Source: Cymbomonas tetramitiformis (Eukaryota > Chlorophyta > Pyramimonadophyceae > Pyramimonadales > Pyramimonadaceae). From it: DNA of 64,000 nt. Positions 19,777 through 31,700 of this stretch are shown piece after piece. The DNA is taken from contig LGRX02035481.1 of NCBI GenBank assembly GCA_001247695.2, positions 1 to 64,000 on the forward strand, written 5' to 3'. The translations under genes and the position numbers were made by a program. Position 1 is the stretch's first letter. Each line of letters begins with the position of its first letter. The notes under the pieces are model-generated. The model was not told the DNA's origin and did no database searches. It saw nothing but the letters and a program-made list of their open reading frames with translations.

Positions 19777-22700
19777 CTGTTGCATCAGTCACACACGAGC
19801 AATTATCTACTAAGTCTCACAACAACAAAAAGTCGATATCTGGCTTTACAGCGGATGGAATGGTGATGCAATTAGACAACATGAAATGGTAGGGAAAATA
19901 GAAGAAGTTTAGGAATGCTCTCAGATGGCATGCCTCTCTAGTGGTTAAGAGTGTGCAGCCGGCATGCAGGCCGCTAGGATGCGACCGGGGCGAATACACA
20001 ACTCTCTCATGCAGCCGCCACCCTGCTCGTCTCTGGATTGATCTTATTTATCTGCACTCTTGAGCACATACCGTGTTTCTGCATTGACTTAGCGGCAGCA
20101 TCATTATCCGCCAGCTCAATTCCAATTTTGTCTGGGCCAAGGGGATCCTCCTGGCCGAGCGGGTTGTCGTAACTCTTGAAGCCGTCTGAAACACTGCACC
20201 GTGGTTGCATTGCGATCGATGCCGGCTCCGGCATTGCCACCGGCACTTCATTATCGGAGTGCCGATGACCAGAAGGTGGTTCAATGTTGCAACCGCCTTC
20301 CACACCAAACTTGTCATTATCTGTTTATTGCACCCAGCGCCGCCCGCCCACGAAGCATACCATTCATCACACAGAACTACAGCACCGCTTCATCATGCAT
20401 GATGATATATGCTGTGGGGGCTAGACATCTCCATTACACCCAGCAGTTTGGGGGTAGACATATGATTTTATGTGTAGTTTCTTAGGGGATAGACAATTGA
20501 AAAATAAATCCAGATCGGGGGTAGACATTTCAATTATATTTAGATTGGGCCCATCAGTATAAGTGCGCGGATCCGATTCTGTTAAACGGTCGCAGTTACA
20601 CATTCGATTGTCATTCAGTAAATAGCCTGATACACATGCACACCAAATTCTATGGTGGGTACGGCGGCTCGATACAGCATGTACTACGCGACGGTGAATT
20701 GCCGCAAACGATAAGTTCATTATCTTTCGAAGTCTTCTATCTGCAATCTGTTTCACGTGGGGGTTTCACTCGAGTACCGTTGCGCCATACAACAAGATAG
20801 ACACCTCCAACTCCTTTCCAAGACCACACTACCTACAATGCAAGTGGGACACGGCTACCACCACCCACGCGTGGTGTGGTGTGGGGCTCACAACGCCAGC
20901 ACTCGGTGGTCAGACCCCCCTTGACCCGAAAAGTATAGCTAGCGGAGGGAGGGAAACAGGTTCCGACCCTTGACCCGAAAAATATGTCTGCGGGGGTGAA
21001 GGGGGTCCGGGCGAGGGGGGGCTGAGGGGGGTCTTGAGCCCTCAGGCCTCCGGGCTGGGTTTAAACGCCTGCCCCCCTTCCCCCCCTTGTGCAATGGATC
21101 TCTCCCCCATTGCACATCACATTGTAGGTGCTATGCGCCACCACCAGGGAGGGCGGAGGTACTTTGTTGCCTCTGTCTCGTTGCTGTCAGGTGCTGTCCC
21201 AAGCCATGATTCAACGGAGGTGGGCCCTCTGCTTGCATTGGTCTATCCCGGATCGAGTGTTGCGGGTGGCACACATTTGGCGCGCCCTGTCCACCGGGCT
21301 GTGGGTGACTTTCGCATGGTTCGGCTGGATGGAACGTGCCTGTCTGGGTTTTCCTGCATGACCTTGGCACTAGGACTCCAGTTCTCCATCTGCTCGAGGC
21401 TCCACACCTGGCCCTTTGGGGCAGGTATGGATGAGATAAGATTCTTCTTCCGGGAGGAGTGCGTGTTCGGGAGCCTGGGCTGCAGGATACATATGCATGA
21501 ATGGTGTGGATAGAGTCGATGTTTGAAGCTGAGCAGCAAGGTGCAGCGTAGTAGGTCGCCGGTCAGGCATTCGCAATCTTGGGAGGCAACCGATGGCAGT
21601 GCTCATCGGTGCATTGGGAGGGCTCCTTTCTCAGCGGATAACAGCTCTACTCCATGCCGCTTGTGCCGTAGCTTGGTAGGCAACACCCATTTCGCCAAAA
21701 GGCACAACCTCAAACCAAAACCCTCCCAATACAGATAATGATGATGACTACGACTAATGAGAACAACGATACGCCGCCCAGGGGCGGAACAACTAGAACA
21801 ACTAACGAGAGCGAGTAGTAGAGCGAACAACAATATCGCGGCGAGCACATCAGCGATGAGCCGGGCGACAACTAGATCAGCGAGCATAGCAGCAAGTGTC
21901 ACACGGGCAGGCAGAGCTATGGTTGGGCCTGCGCAGGGAGCGAGCGCTCCGCGAGCATAACTGGCGTGAACAGGTCGATGAGATCGACGTTAGCGGATGA
22001 GACCGTCACGGGGCGGGGGGCAGGAGTGAGGGCAGGTGAGGCCGCAGCTGGGGTGACGACGAGGTCGGCAAGCAGAGTAGCGTGGGTCAGGTGGGCGGGG
22101 GTGAGCAGGTGTTTGATTACCAGGTGGAGAGGTCGGGCCGGCGGGTGGCGCAGCAGGCGGTGAAAACGGGTTACAGGAGTCAGGTAGCATGTAGGCGGCT
22201 CGGGCAGGGGGCACGGCAGCGTGAGCACTCGATGGAGGCGCTCTCTCTAAGGGGGGAGTGAGCAGGTGGGGGGAGCGGCAGAGGTAGGGGTACCACCTTG
22301 GCCCTTGAGCCAGGTGGTGGTGGAGGTGCAGCCTTGCTGGGTCGCCGGCTGCAGGTTTGGTGGTCAAGTGAATGCAGGAGTTTCCCGGGGGTGGTCCATG
22401 CTTGGGAGCCTTGGAGTGGGCGACATGTGGTAGTGCGATATGATGATGGGGATGAGGTGGGGTATGCTTTGGATGACGAGCAAGTGGAGTGGTTTGATTG
22501 GGGGGGAACAAGCGGGTGGCGGGCCTGGAGCTGCGGAGTTATCGACTCCCACGGCGCCCCAGAGAGAGGGGGCGGGCTCAGCTGCTTGGTGATGGACCCT
22601 CAGACGGTGAGGTATGGGCACGCCCCCTTTGCCGGAAGGTTTGGCTGCGTTGCTTGAGACACCCGGAGCTGTGTCGGTTTTGTCTGAGGCGGTGGTGGAG

Positions 22701-25700
22701 CCTGAGGGCCATGGGGGTGATGCGGTGAGTGGCTTGTGGCAGTTGGATGAGGCAGGTAGCGTGGGGGACAGGGGGCCTGAGGGACACTTGGGTGAGGGTG
22801 TGCAGCAAGATGTGGGCGGTGGAGGGAGGTGTGAGGAGGGAGGTGCGGTTGAGAATGACGACGGTGGCGAGGAGCGCGGCGACCTGAAGGCTTGGACAGC
22901 CCAGAAGCCCTTGCGTGTTTGGGGGGGTGCCTTCGAGGACCACGGTGGCGCTGACGTGCGTGGCCAGCCAAAGCAGGTGGGTGTGGCGGAGAGGCAGGCA
23001 GAGGGGGGTCGGGGAAGTAAGGGTCTCTCCCGCAGGCGTATTGGAGGCCTTGAGCACGCCACGGTCCTCACCGGGGAGGGAGCGGCAGGCATTTGTAGGG
23101 CCGCGCTTCCAGCAGGTAGGTGGTGAGGGGTGCGGCCATACAGTATCATGAGCTGTATGCCGCCCACAGACATCATAGCGGCCGATGGTGAGGCTGCCAC
23201 GTTCTCTCGGATCTTTTGTCCGATGATCCTGGAAGCAGTCGGGTGGGAATCTGCGTTTCCGGGCTTGCCAAGGGTTGCTGAATGGACTGCGCTGGCAGGA
23301 AGGATGTGTGACGTTTAATTTTCCACGCACGGCGGCGGCAGGAGGAGCTTATTGTGCTTGATCAGACTGTGAGGCAGGAGATCCAGCTAACATGGTAGCG
23401 GCTGCCCGGCGGGAGCTGAGTTCGCTTGGACGCTTGCCGGAGGCGGAGGGGAGCAGGGGGTACACGTGGCCTCGTGGGTCGGAGCTGGTGGGGCCCCGGA
23501 TTCGCTTGTGCTACATCAACGACAGCCGAGGGGCGTGGGTGGGGGTGGTGACGGAGTACGTTTCCGGGCCACGTGGCTCGCACCTTGTGCAGTTTGACGA
23601 TGATGGCAGCTAGCCAGTGAACCTCATCAGCTGCAGGTACGCGGTTGAGTACCTCTCCGTCCAGTGACGGCGAGACGGTGTTATCGCGGCGGGAGAGACG
23701 AGGCCGTGAGTCGGGCAGGCGGTCCCCGTGTCACCATGCCAGCCCGGATGGGGCAGGCTCTGCTCCGTCCCATGGCAGGCAGCCCCGGACCTGGTGAGGT
23801 TCGGGGCGTCCAAAACGAGACTGTGCCGGAGGCATGTGAGACCCCTGCGGTGGATGGGGGAGTAGAGGAGGGTGTACGAGTGGAAGAGGTTTGTTTGCCT
23901 GTGGGGGAGGCAGGACTCTATCTTGCCCGAGGCATGTGAGGCCCCTGTTGTTGAAGGGGGAGAAGGTGGGGAGCACGCCCTGCTCACACCATCGGCGCTG
24001 GAGGCGTACCTGAGAGGGGCTAGCAGCAGCAACACACACATGGTCACGAGGCAGGCAGTGGATCGCGACTTGAGTGCCGAGGAGCTGCGGGTGCTGGACA
24101 GGGTCCTTTTGAGGCCGGAGCAGGTGGTATATGATAGGGCGCAAGCGTTCCTTGGAGTGGGGGAGTGGGCAGACCATCCTATTGAAGAAGGCGCCGTGCA
24201 AGCAGCATTCAATGCGGGGTTGGTCGGGGATGAGGGTGTCTTGCTGGCCCCACCGCCGCTTAGAGAGGCCATGTTTGAGGAATCGGTTCAGCATGCTAAG
24301 AGACTTGGGGTTGCAGAGGCGGCAACGGCATTGCCTGCGGAGGCTGCCTGAGCGACGTATGATGAGGTGGAAGAGGCTGGCGAGGGCAGACGTGGGTATG
24401 TTTGCAGTAGTGTGCCCCAGGTTGCTGACGGTTGACATTCCATCTGCCAGGTAGCCCTAAGGGTATGTTGGGGAGGCGTTCACGATGTGGCCGTGCAGGC
24501 ATCCCACCCACCAGACATGCGGTGCAAGATGGTTGATATAGGATGTCGCTTGTCCCTTGTGCCGTACTCGATTGCTTGCCGCACCTTTGGCGGGTGAGGG
24601 GCACAAGACAGCGACTGGTGGCCTCCCTTCCGCGGTGCATCGCTCAGCATCCCCAGCAGTGCGGCCACCGCAGACGCAGCTGTCACAGCTGTCGCAGCCA
24701 CTACCGGAATGGCCGCAGCAACAACAATGACATGCGCAGCAGGAGGCGCGGAAGCGGCAACAGGGGGAGCGGCGTGGTGTGGGGGCCTAGCTTCGTCGAC
24801 AGCGTGAGAGGCCGGGGGCGCGAGTGCTTATCCCAAGGATATGGCGAATGCGGAGGGGAGTGGCGGCTCATGACAGTGCCCCTCCCCCAGGGGAGGACGG
24901 CCACGCATTCAGGTGTCTGGTTTGCTCTGAGAGGACTGCCCCCCACCCAGTCCAGATGGCCCGTCCTTTGTGGCACACCCACCGGCCAGATGACTATGCA
25001 GGGGTGGACTTGCCGGCATTTGGGTGTGCGGTGTGCCCCTCCTGTGATGTGGCTTTTGCTTGCGGGGCGGAGCTGACTAACCACCATAGCACATGCCAGG
25101 AAAGAGGCAGCGGAGCCGGGACTGGCGGTGGGGCGACGGCGAACAGAGCGTAGCAACGGGTGGACTTGGTCAACCCGGCTGTAGCTGAGGCGTCGTGAGA
25201 GTGACTGCGGAGTCTCCCGCTCTCAGAGATCTATGCATGCCCATTTTCATATGCCCGGCATGCCCCGAAGCATGCGAGAAATGAGTTGCTGGTATCATGA
25301 GGTGGGTGATGCGCAGTCTTAGTGAGGATAATGATGATTTTAGGCGGTTGCTGGCTGTGGCGCCGCGGCTCTTGCTTGCTCCGTCCCCAGCCCGGGGCTA
25401 GGAAGAAGTTCATTCCTGCGGAGCTTGTGCAGGAGAGGGTTGCGAGGATGTGTGTGGGTGAATGGGATGCCCTCTATCGGGTAGAAGATGGAGCACCCGC
25501 CATCAAGCACGCATGTGCGCAGCTTGTGTCTAATAGGGTGCCCGGATCGATCCTGCCTTGGCTCATGGGTGCCTGTCTGGTTGCACTCCTCAAGCCTGGA
25601 GGTGGAGTGCGTCCTATCGCTTGTGGCGAGGTGCTGAGAAGGCTGACTGGCAAGGTGGTCTGTAGGCAGATGCGGATGCGCTTTGCGGCCCATTTTGGGG

Positions 25701-28700
25701 CGCCATCGGAGGAGGGAGCTGCTTCATCGGCGGCCCAGATGGGGGTCGGGGTGCGTGTAGGGCGGCGCGGAGGTGTGTGTGCATACGGTACAGGCGCTAA
25801 TTGGGACGATACCCTCTTGGTGTACCCTCCAGTTGGACTGCAAGAACGCCTTCAACACGGTGTGTACTGTAGGGGAGCGATTTACCAGGCGGTCTACAAG
25901 GACTTTCCCGAGCTGCTGAGCATGACATAGAGCTGCTTCCGCAGTGATGCGCAGCTTGGCTGGCGGGGGGCTAACGGGGAGTTCCATTGGGTGCACTCAT
26001 CAGCGGAGGGTACTCTGTCAGCAGGGGGACCCATTGGGTCCGTTCTTTATGGCAGCTCCATTGCATCCGGTGCTACGTGCTGTGCTGCGGGCGCACCCCG
26101 AGGTGTACGTGATTGCCTACCTTGACGACATCCACATTTTGGGTGAGCCGGACAGTGTGCGGGCGGCCTATGACACAGCGGTTCCCCTCCTTGTTGGGAT
26201 TGGGTTGGAGCCGAACGTAAAGAAGAGCGCCGTCTTTATTTAGCCCGGTGGGGACATGCGATGTTTTCAAGATGTGGTGGATGCGAATGGTGATCCAATC
26301 CCAGGTGTGTGCTGCTGGAGGGAATCAAGGTGCTGGGGATCCCATCCAGTGGGCTCAGACGCGTGGGTGGCGAGTCAATGCGTTGAGATGGCAAGCACGG
26401 CCGGAGCTACCCTACCCAAGCTGGGGAGGCTTAATGACCCACAGGTCCATCTTCTACTTCTCCGGTTTTGCGCCCACCCCCGCTTCATGCACCTGGTGCG
26501 GGGTGTCCAGCCCCGCTTGCTCATGCAGGGTGCGCTTGAGCATGACTTGGCCATCCAGCGGTGCTTGAAGGAGGTGGCAGGCAGCCCATACCCGCTCGGT
26601 GGGGAGGCAGTAGCTCTGAGCCAACTGCCGACCCGGTGGGGAGGGCTTGGTTTGACCTCGGCTCAGCGTCTGGCCCCAGCTAGCGGGGTGGTTGGGGTCT
26701 TGGGCGCACGTGTGGAAGCGCACGACGGTGCTGTTTTTACTTGTGAGGGGCTTGTTCCCGCACCTGGGCGCGCCGGAGGGCACAGACACGGAGGGGAATC
26801 TACTAGTGGCGAGCTTAGTCTCGGCAATGCAGGATGTGAGGGGCGCGAGGAGGCGTGTTTTGGAGGCGGAGGCGAGCGATCGCGCGAGCACGTAGTGCCG
26901 GAGGGGTTACGGATCTTGGAGGAGGCACCTAGCTGGATGGGGGAGTTTTGGTGACACCCAACCGGCGAGTCAGAAAGAGCTAACAATTTGTCAACATGTA
27001 TGGTTCAGACTGGCTTTGGTTGTTTGATGTTGCAAATCCCACGGTCCAGGAGAGGCTGCTCAGCCTTTCTCAGGATGGCGCCACATGCCACCTGAATGCT
27101 TTGCCGGAGCAGGGGGGATTCCGTCTCAAGCCCATCGCCGCGGCGATCTCACTGTGTCTATCTGCAGCTAGGGGTCACTCTCCCCTTGATGTGGGAGGTT
27201 TCTGCAGTGGGGACGGACTGGAAGATGTGCATGTGGAGGGGAGGTGGACCATCCAGTTTGCTTGGGTACCACTACTTGACATGCAACCGGCGCGGGATGT
27301 TCACTTACCGTCACAGCGCTGTGCAAGACGTGTTGGTGGAGATGTTGCGGAAGGTGTTCGATCCAGCCTCGGTGAAGAAGACGCATGTGTACCATCGCAG
27401 CTATTCCCGTCGGTGGAGGCCGGACATCACGGTCCTCAACTACGACGGGCGAGGGCGGCACCTCATCATCGACGTGGTCGTCGGATTCCCGTGCGCCTCG
27501 TCCTTTGTGGGGAGGGCATCTCGGGAGCCATTGCATACTGCAAGGTGGAGGAGTGGCAGAAGGTTGCCTTATATATATGGCGACGTCTCTTCGCATAGGC
27601 TGGTGCCTTTTGCGGTGGAGGCATTTGGGGGGTTGGATGGGTGCGCAGGCCAAGAAGTTCCTGGAAGAATGCGTGGAGCAACGCCAAGATCGGCGGCTTG
27701 GTCCCGAGATCATTTCTGCGACGTGGTACACCCCGACGTGCATGTCGTACTGGGGGCAGAAGATCATGATCGCGCTTCAAGGAGCACAAGCCTTCGGGCT
27801 GCACAGCAGAGCGCTGGAGGATTTTCCGCAGTAAATTGCTTAGCGATGATCGAAATGATCAGTGAACAGAATGAGATTCGCCTTGCAGTTAGTAGCAAGG
27901 TCTCTGTCTCGAGATGTTAGGAGATTTCTTGTGGGATTTGGTGCGTGTGCTTGGACCTGTAGATAGGAGTTATCCTTCTTGGCTTGCTTTTGGACCTTTG
28001 GACTGTTGCACTCACGCAAGGATATTCCTGTATAATCCTGTATAATCCTGAAATTTCAGGATTATACAGGATTATACAAGATCATACAGGATCATACAGG
28101 ATCCTGCGGCGCTTGCCTTAGGATCCTACAGGATCTTGCGGTGTTGGCCTTAGGATCATACGGGATCCTGTGGTGCTTTACAAGATCCTAATTTGTGGCT
28201 CTAGCATCTTAAGTCGTGCTGATAAGTTCGTGCAGGAAATTGATGTTGGCGGATAAGTTCCTACGAATAACTGAGCTTATAAGCTCAATCAATGGACGGC
28301 ACTATCACTCATAAGGCAGGGATCTTGCAGGAACTTAACATGAGGTAGCTAAGATCTTGCAGGAACTTGACAAGCGAAGCTAATATCTTGTAGGAACTTG
28401 ACAAGGGTACCCAATATCTTGCAGGATTGAACCCTTTGAACATTTATTCTAAAATAGCATTGCAATTCAAATACCCCCCTGACCCGAATCCTTAAAAGTA
28501 TATCTAAGGGGGGTCCGACCCCCCTGTTCACCTGTACTGAAATAAGATCTAGCATCGATGCTCTTTTACTGATAGGCGCGATTCTTCTGAAGGTAGGGGG
28601 TCACGCCAGGCGCACCTGTACTAGTATAATTGCGCCTGGCGCACTTATACTGAAATCGGTACACATATATATGTGCACCGCGCACCTACACTATAATATA

Positions 28701-31700
28701 TGTAGCTAAGTATATACATATATATATATACATACAACAAACGTTGTTTACATATATATATATGTATACTTAGCTACATACCCAATTACGCATGCCGGGG
28801 ATGAGAGAATTCAGCAATCAGCATACACTTACATGTATGTGTTTTCTGTGCTAATAACTAACGGTAGACTTCCTTGCTTGGTGACACTATGAAAGTACTC
28901 AAAAGATAATGAAATAATTGGAAACAGTTAGGACAATCTGCGCGCATCCAATGAAGCTGCCGGCGTACCCTGCACCGCTTGCCAGTCTGCATGCATGCAT
29001 GTATGATTGTGTGTACGTGGATCGAGAAAGTGTGACGTGTATCCATGATGTGCAATATACATGCAAACGTAGTGTGCAATATAAACTCAAACGTGATATA
29101 CAATATAAATGCAAATACAACGACTCCTGCCTTCTACATCTGTGGCAAAAATCCTGGACTGAGGAATCCCCTAAACAAATGATAAGTTGATCACGCACCT
29201 TTCTTTTTGACTTTTTGTCGCCGATACATTACAAGACTGCCGATGATGCAAATTGCCATAAATGCTGCAGCAACGCCGCATACAATTCCTACCACCGATG
29301 AGCCATTATCCGCATCATTCCCGCCACTATCGTCATCGCTATCAGTTGATGAGGAAGTATCAACATCCAAGACTAAATCGCCTCGATATGTTTCCACTGA
29401 TGACGCCTCTGGATCCATTGTCAAGCCGGTATTTGGCAGCCCATTTGAAAAAGCTGTCTCTGCCAAAACTCCTGTAGAATTATTTTACACAGACAAACAA
29501 TAATTCACTGTAGTCTGCTCAAACTCAAGTGATTGGCACTCAAAGATACCACTATGTGACACAAATGTACCCATTCAGCGAAGTTTGCTTCCATGCATGC
29601 CACATATAGCGATCGAATAATGTAGATATGCTTATTACCTGTGTCCGCACTATATTGCATGGCATCTTTTGCCTTGGCTGCTTCACTGGTGTGTGCAAAT
29701 CCAACCACTTCGACGGTGATAAGTACTACCAATGCATCCCGAATCTCTGCTAAAATCATTCTCTTTGCAGACGGAACTTCAGCATTTTCAGATTCAGAGA
29801 TCTCATTGGAAATATCTGAAATCAATGTTCTGCTTCCTGATATCCCAAGAACATCACTCACTGATTTCTGCATACAGTAGTCACCCAGCACCAGCAGAAT
29901 AGTGTCAATCTTATACCCGCCCGCTTATTACTTCTGGTTATTAGCACACTGGTAATTATAATAATATGAGATGCTATTATGTTTTCAGCAAGAGCGAGGT
30001 AAATGGATGTTACCTGGCAAATGCCTTTGGCGGAGATTTCATCAATTTTTTGTACCATATTAGCCATATAGCCACATAGCCATATTACAGTCATGTTAGC
30101 CATATAGCCACATATAGCCACACACTGAACGGCATGAGATCGGCCAACAAAAGCCAGCCCACCATCATCCCAGTGGATGTGAGAAGCAAATCAGGAGCAG
30201 GGCGGGGCCGTGACAAGATACCACAAACTCATACATGTTCCCAACCCTGATGCAAAGCAGCATGGAAAGATGAAACGATGTGACCGATCATCGCCCAACA
30301 ATTGTTGGTCTCTGGGTAACGGAGTAAGCGGACCCTGCTGGCATGCCCCCCAGTGGCTCCCGGTCGATGGATGGGACCTGTTGGTCCATGGTTATGTCAT
30401 GAATGCAGTCACACCACACAGCATGGACACCCCATGTCAAAAAGGAAACATGCGGGCACCTAAGTGCTCCCCACAAAATTCAAGGGAGAACACAGAAGGT
30501 GTACATCACCACCTTCTGCCTCTCCTCGCAGCACGACAGACGAATCTACCGAGCTCTCCAAGAGGCAGTGCCCGCCAGAATGGCACCACAGGGATAACCG
30601 CCTCCCAAAACCCACTTCCACCCGGCGGTCGTCCCCGTTCACAGCGATCCGTCAGTACTTCATATCAAGGTCAAAGAACGCAAGTCCCCCGGCATGTGTA
30701 ATAACCATGAGCACTGTACACGGAGAGGGAGCTAGCGTCAGACGAATCCAAGACACTCCCAAAAAGCGAGCCGTAGACGAATCCCCGACGCACTCAAAGA
30801 GGCAGTACCCATCAGAAGGGTACCACAGGGACAGCCACATCCCATCATCCAAATCATTCCAGTGGCCGTCCCCGTTCACAACGAGATGCCAGTACCCCAT
30901 AAAGTGGGTATCGATCACCAGTCCCCCGGCAGGTGAAAAAGCCCCAAGGCACTGGACAAAAATAGAGCCAGCCGCAGACGAATCCCCGACGCCCTCAAAG
31001 AGGCAGTACCCGCCAGAAGGGTACCACAGGGACAGCCACATCCCATCATCCAAATCATTCCAGTGGCCGTCCCCGTTCACAGCGATCCGCCAGTACCCCA
31101 TAACGTGGCCGCCACAACCAGTCCCCCGGCAGGTGAAAAAGCCCCAAGGCACTGGACATAAATAGAGCCAGCCGCAGACGAATCCCCGACGCCCTCAAAG
31201 AGGCAGTACCCGTCAGAAGGGTACCACAGGGACAGCCACATCCCATCATCCAAATCATTCCAGTGGCCGTCCCCGTTAACAACGAGATGCCAGTGCCAGT
31301 ACCCCATAAAGTGGGTGTCGATCACCAGTCCCCCGGCAGGTGAAAAGCCTCAAGGCACTGGACATAAATAGAGCCAGCCGCAGACGAATCCCCGACGCCC
31401 TCAAAGAGGCAGTACCCGTCAGAAGGGTACCACAGGGACAGCCACAATCCCATCATCCAAATCATTCCAGTGGCCGTCCCCGTTCACAACGAGATGTCAG
31501 CACCCCATAACGTGGCTGTCAACCACCAGTCCCCCGGCAGGTGAAAAAGCCCCAAGGCACTGGACATAAAAAGAGCCAGCCGCAGACGAATCCCCGACGC
31601 CCTCAAAGAGGCAGTACCCGCCAGAAGGGTACCACAGGGACAGCCACATCCCATCATCCAAAGCACCCAAGTGGCCGTCCCCGTTAACAGCGAGATGCCA

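Larger units (their letters stand above)
22298..27834 (+). mobile_element. Decayed RLE-type non-LTR retrotransposon
   Basis: Plus-strand protein fragments follow one another in several frames: Tudor-like modules, a helical segment, zinc fingers, reverse transcriptase with YLDD, a post-RT region and a restriction-like endonuclease with a Cys/His cluster. The order zinc finger - RT - Cys/His - PD-(D/E)XK endonuclease is that of R2-like site-specific LINEs. Many frameshifts and stops show it is dead. It lies in antisense orientation inside the 9-kb intron of the SAM gene. The ends are not defined: no clear poly(A) tail or target duplication was found. Confidence 0.8.
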
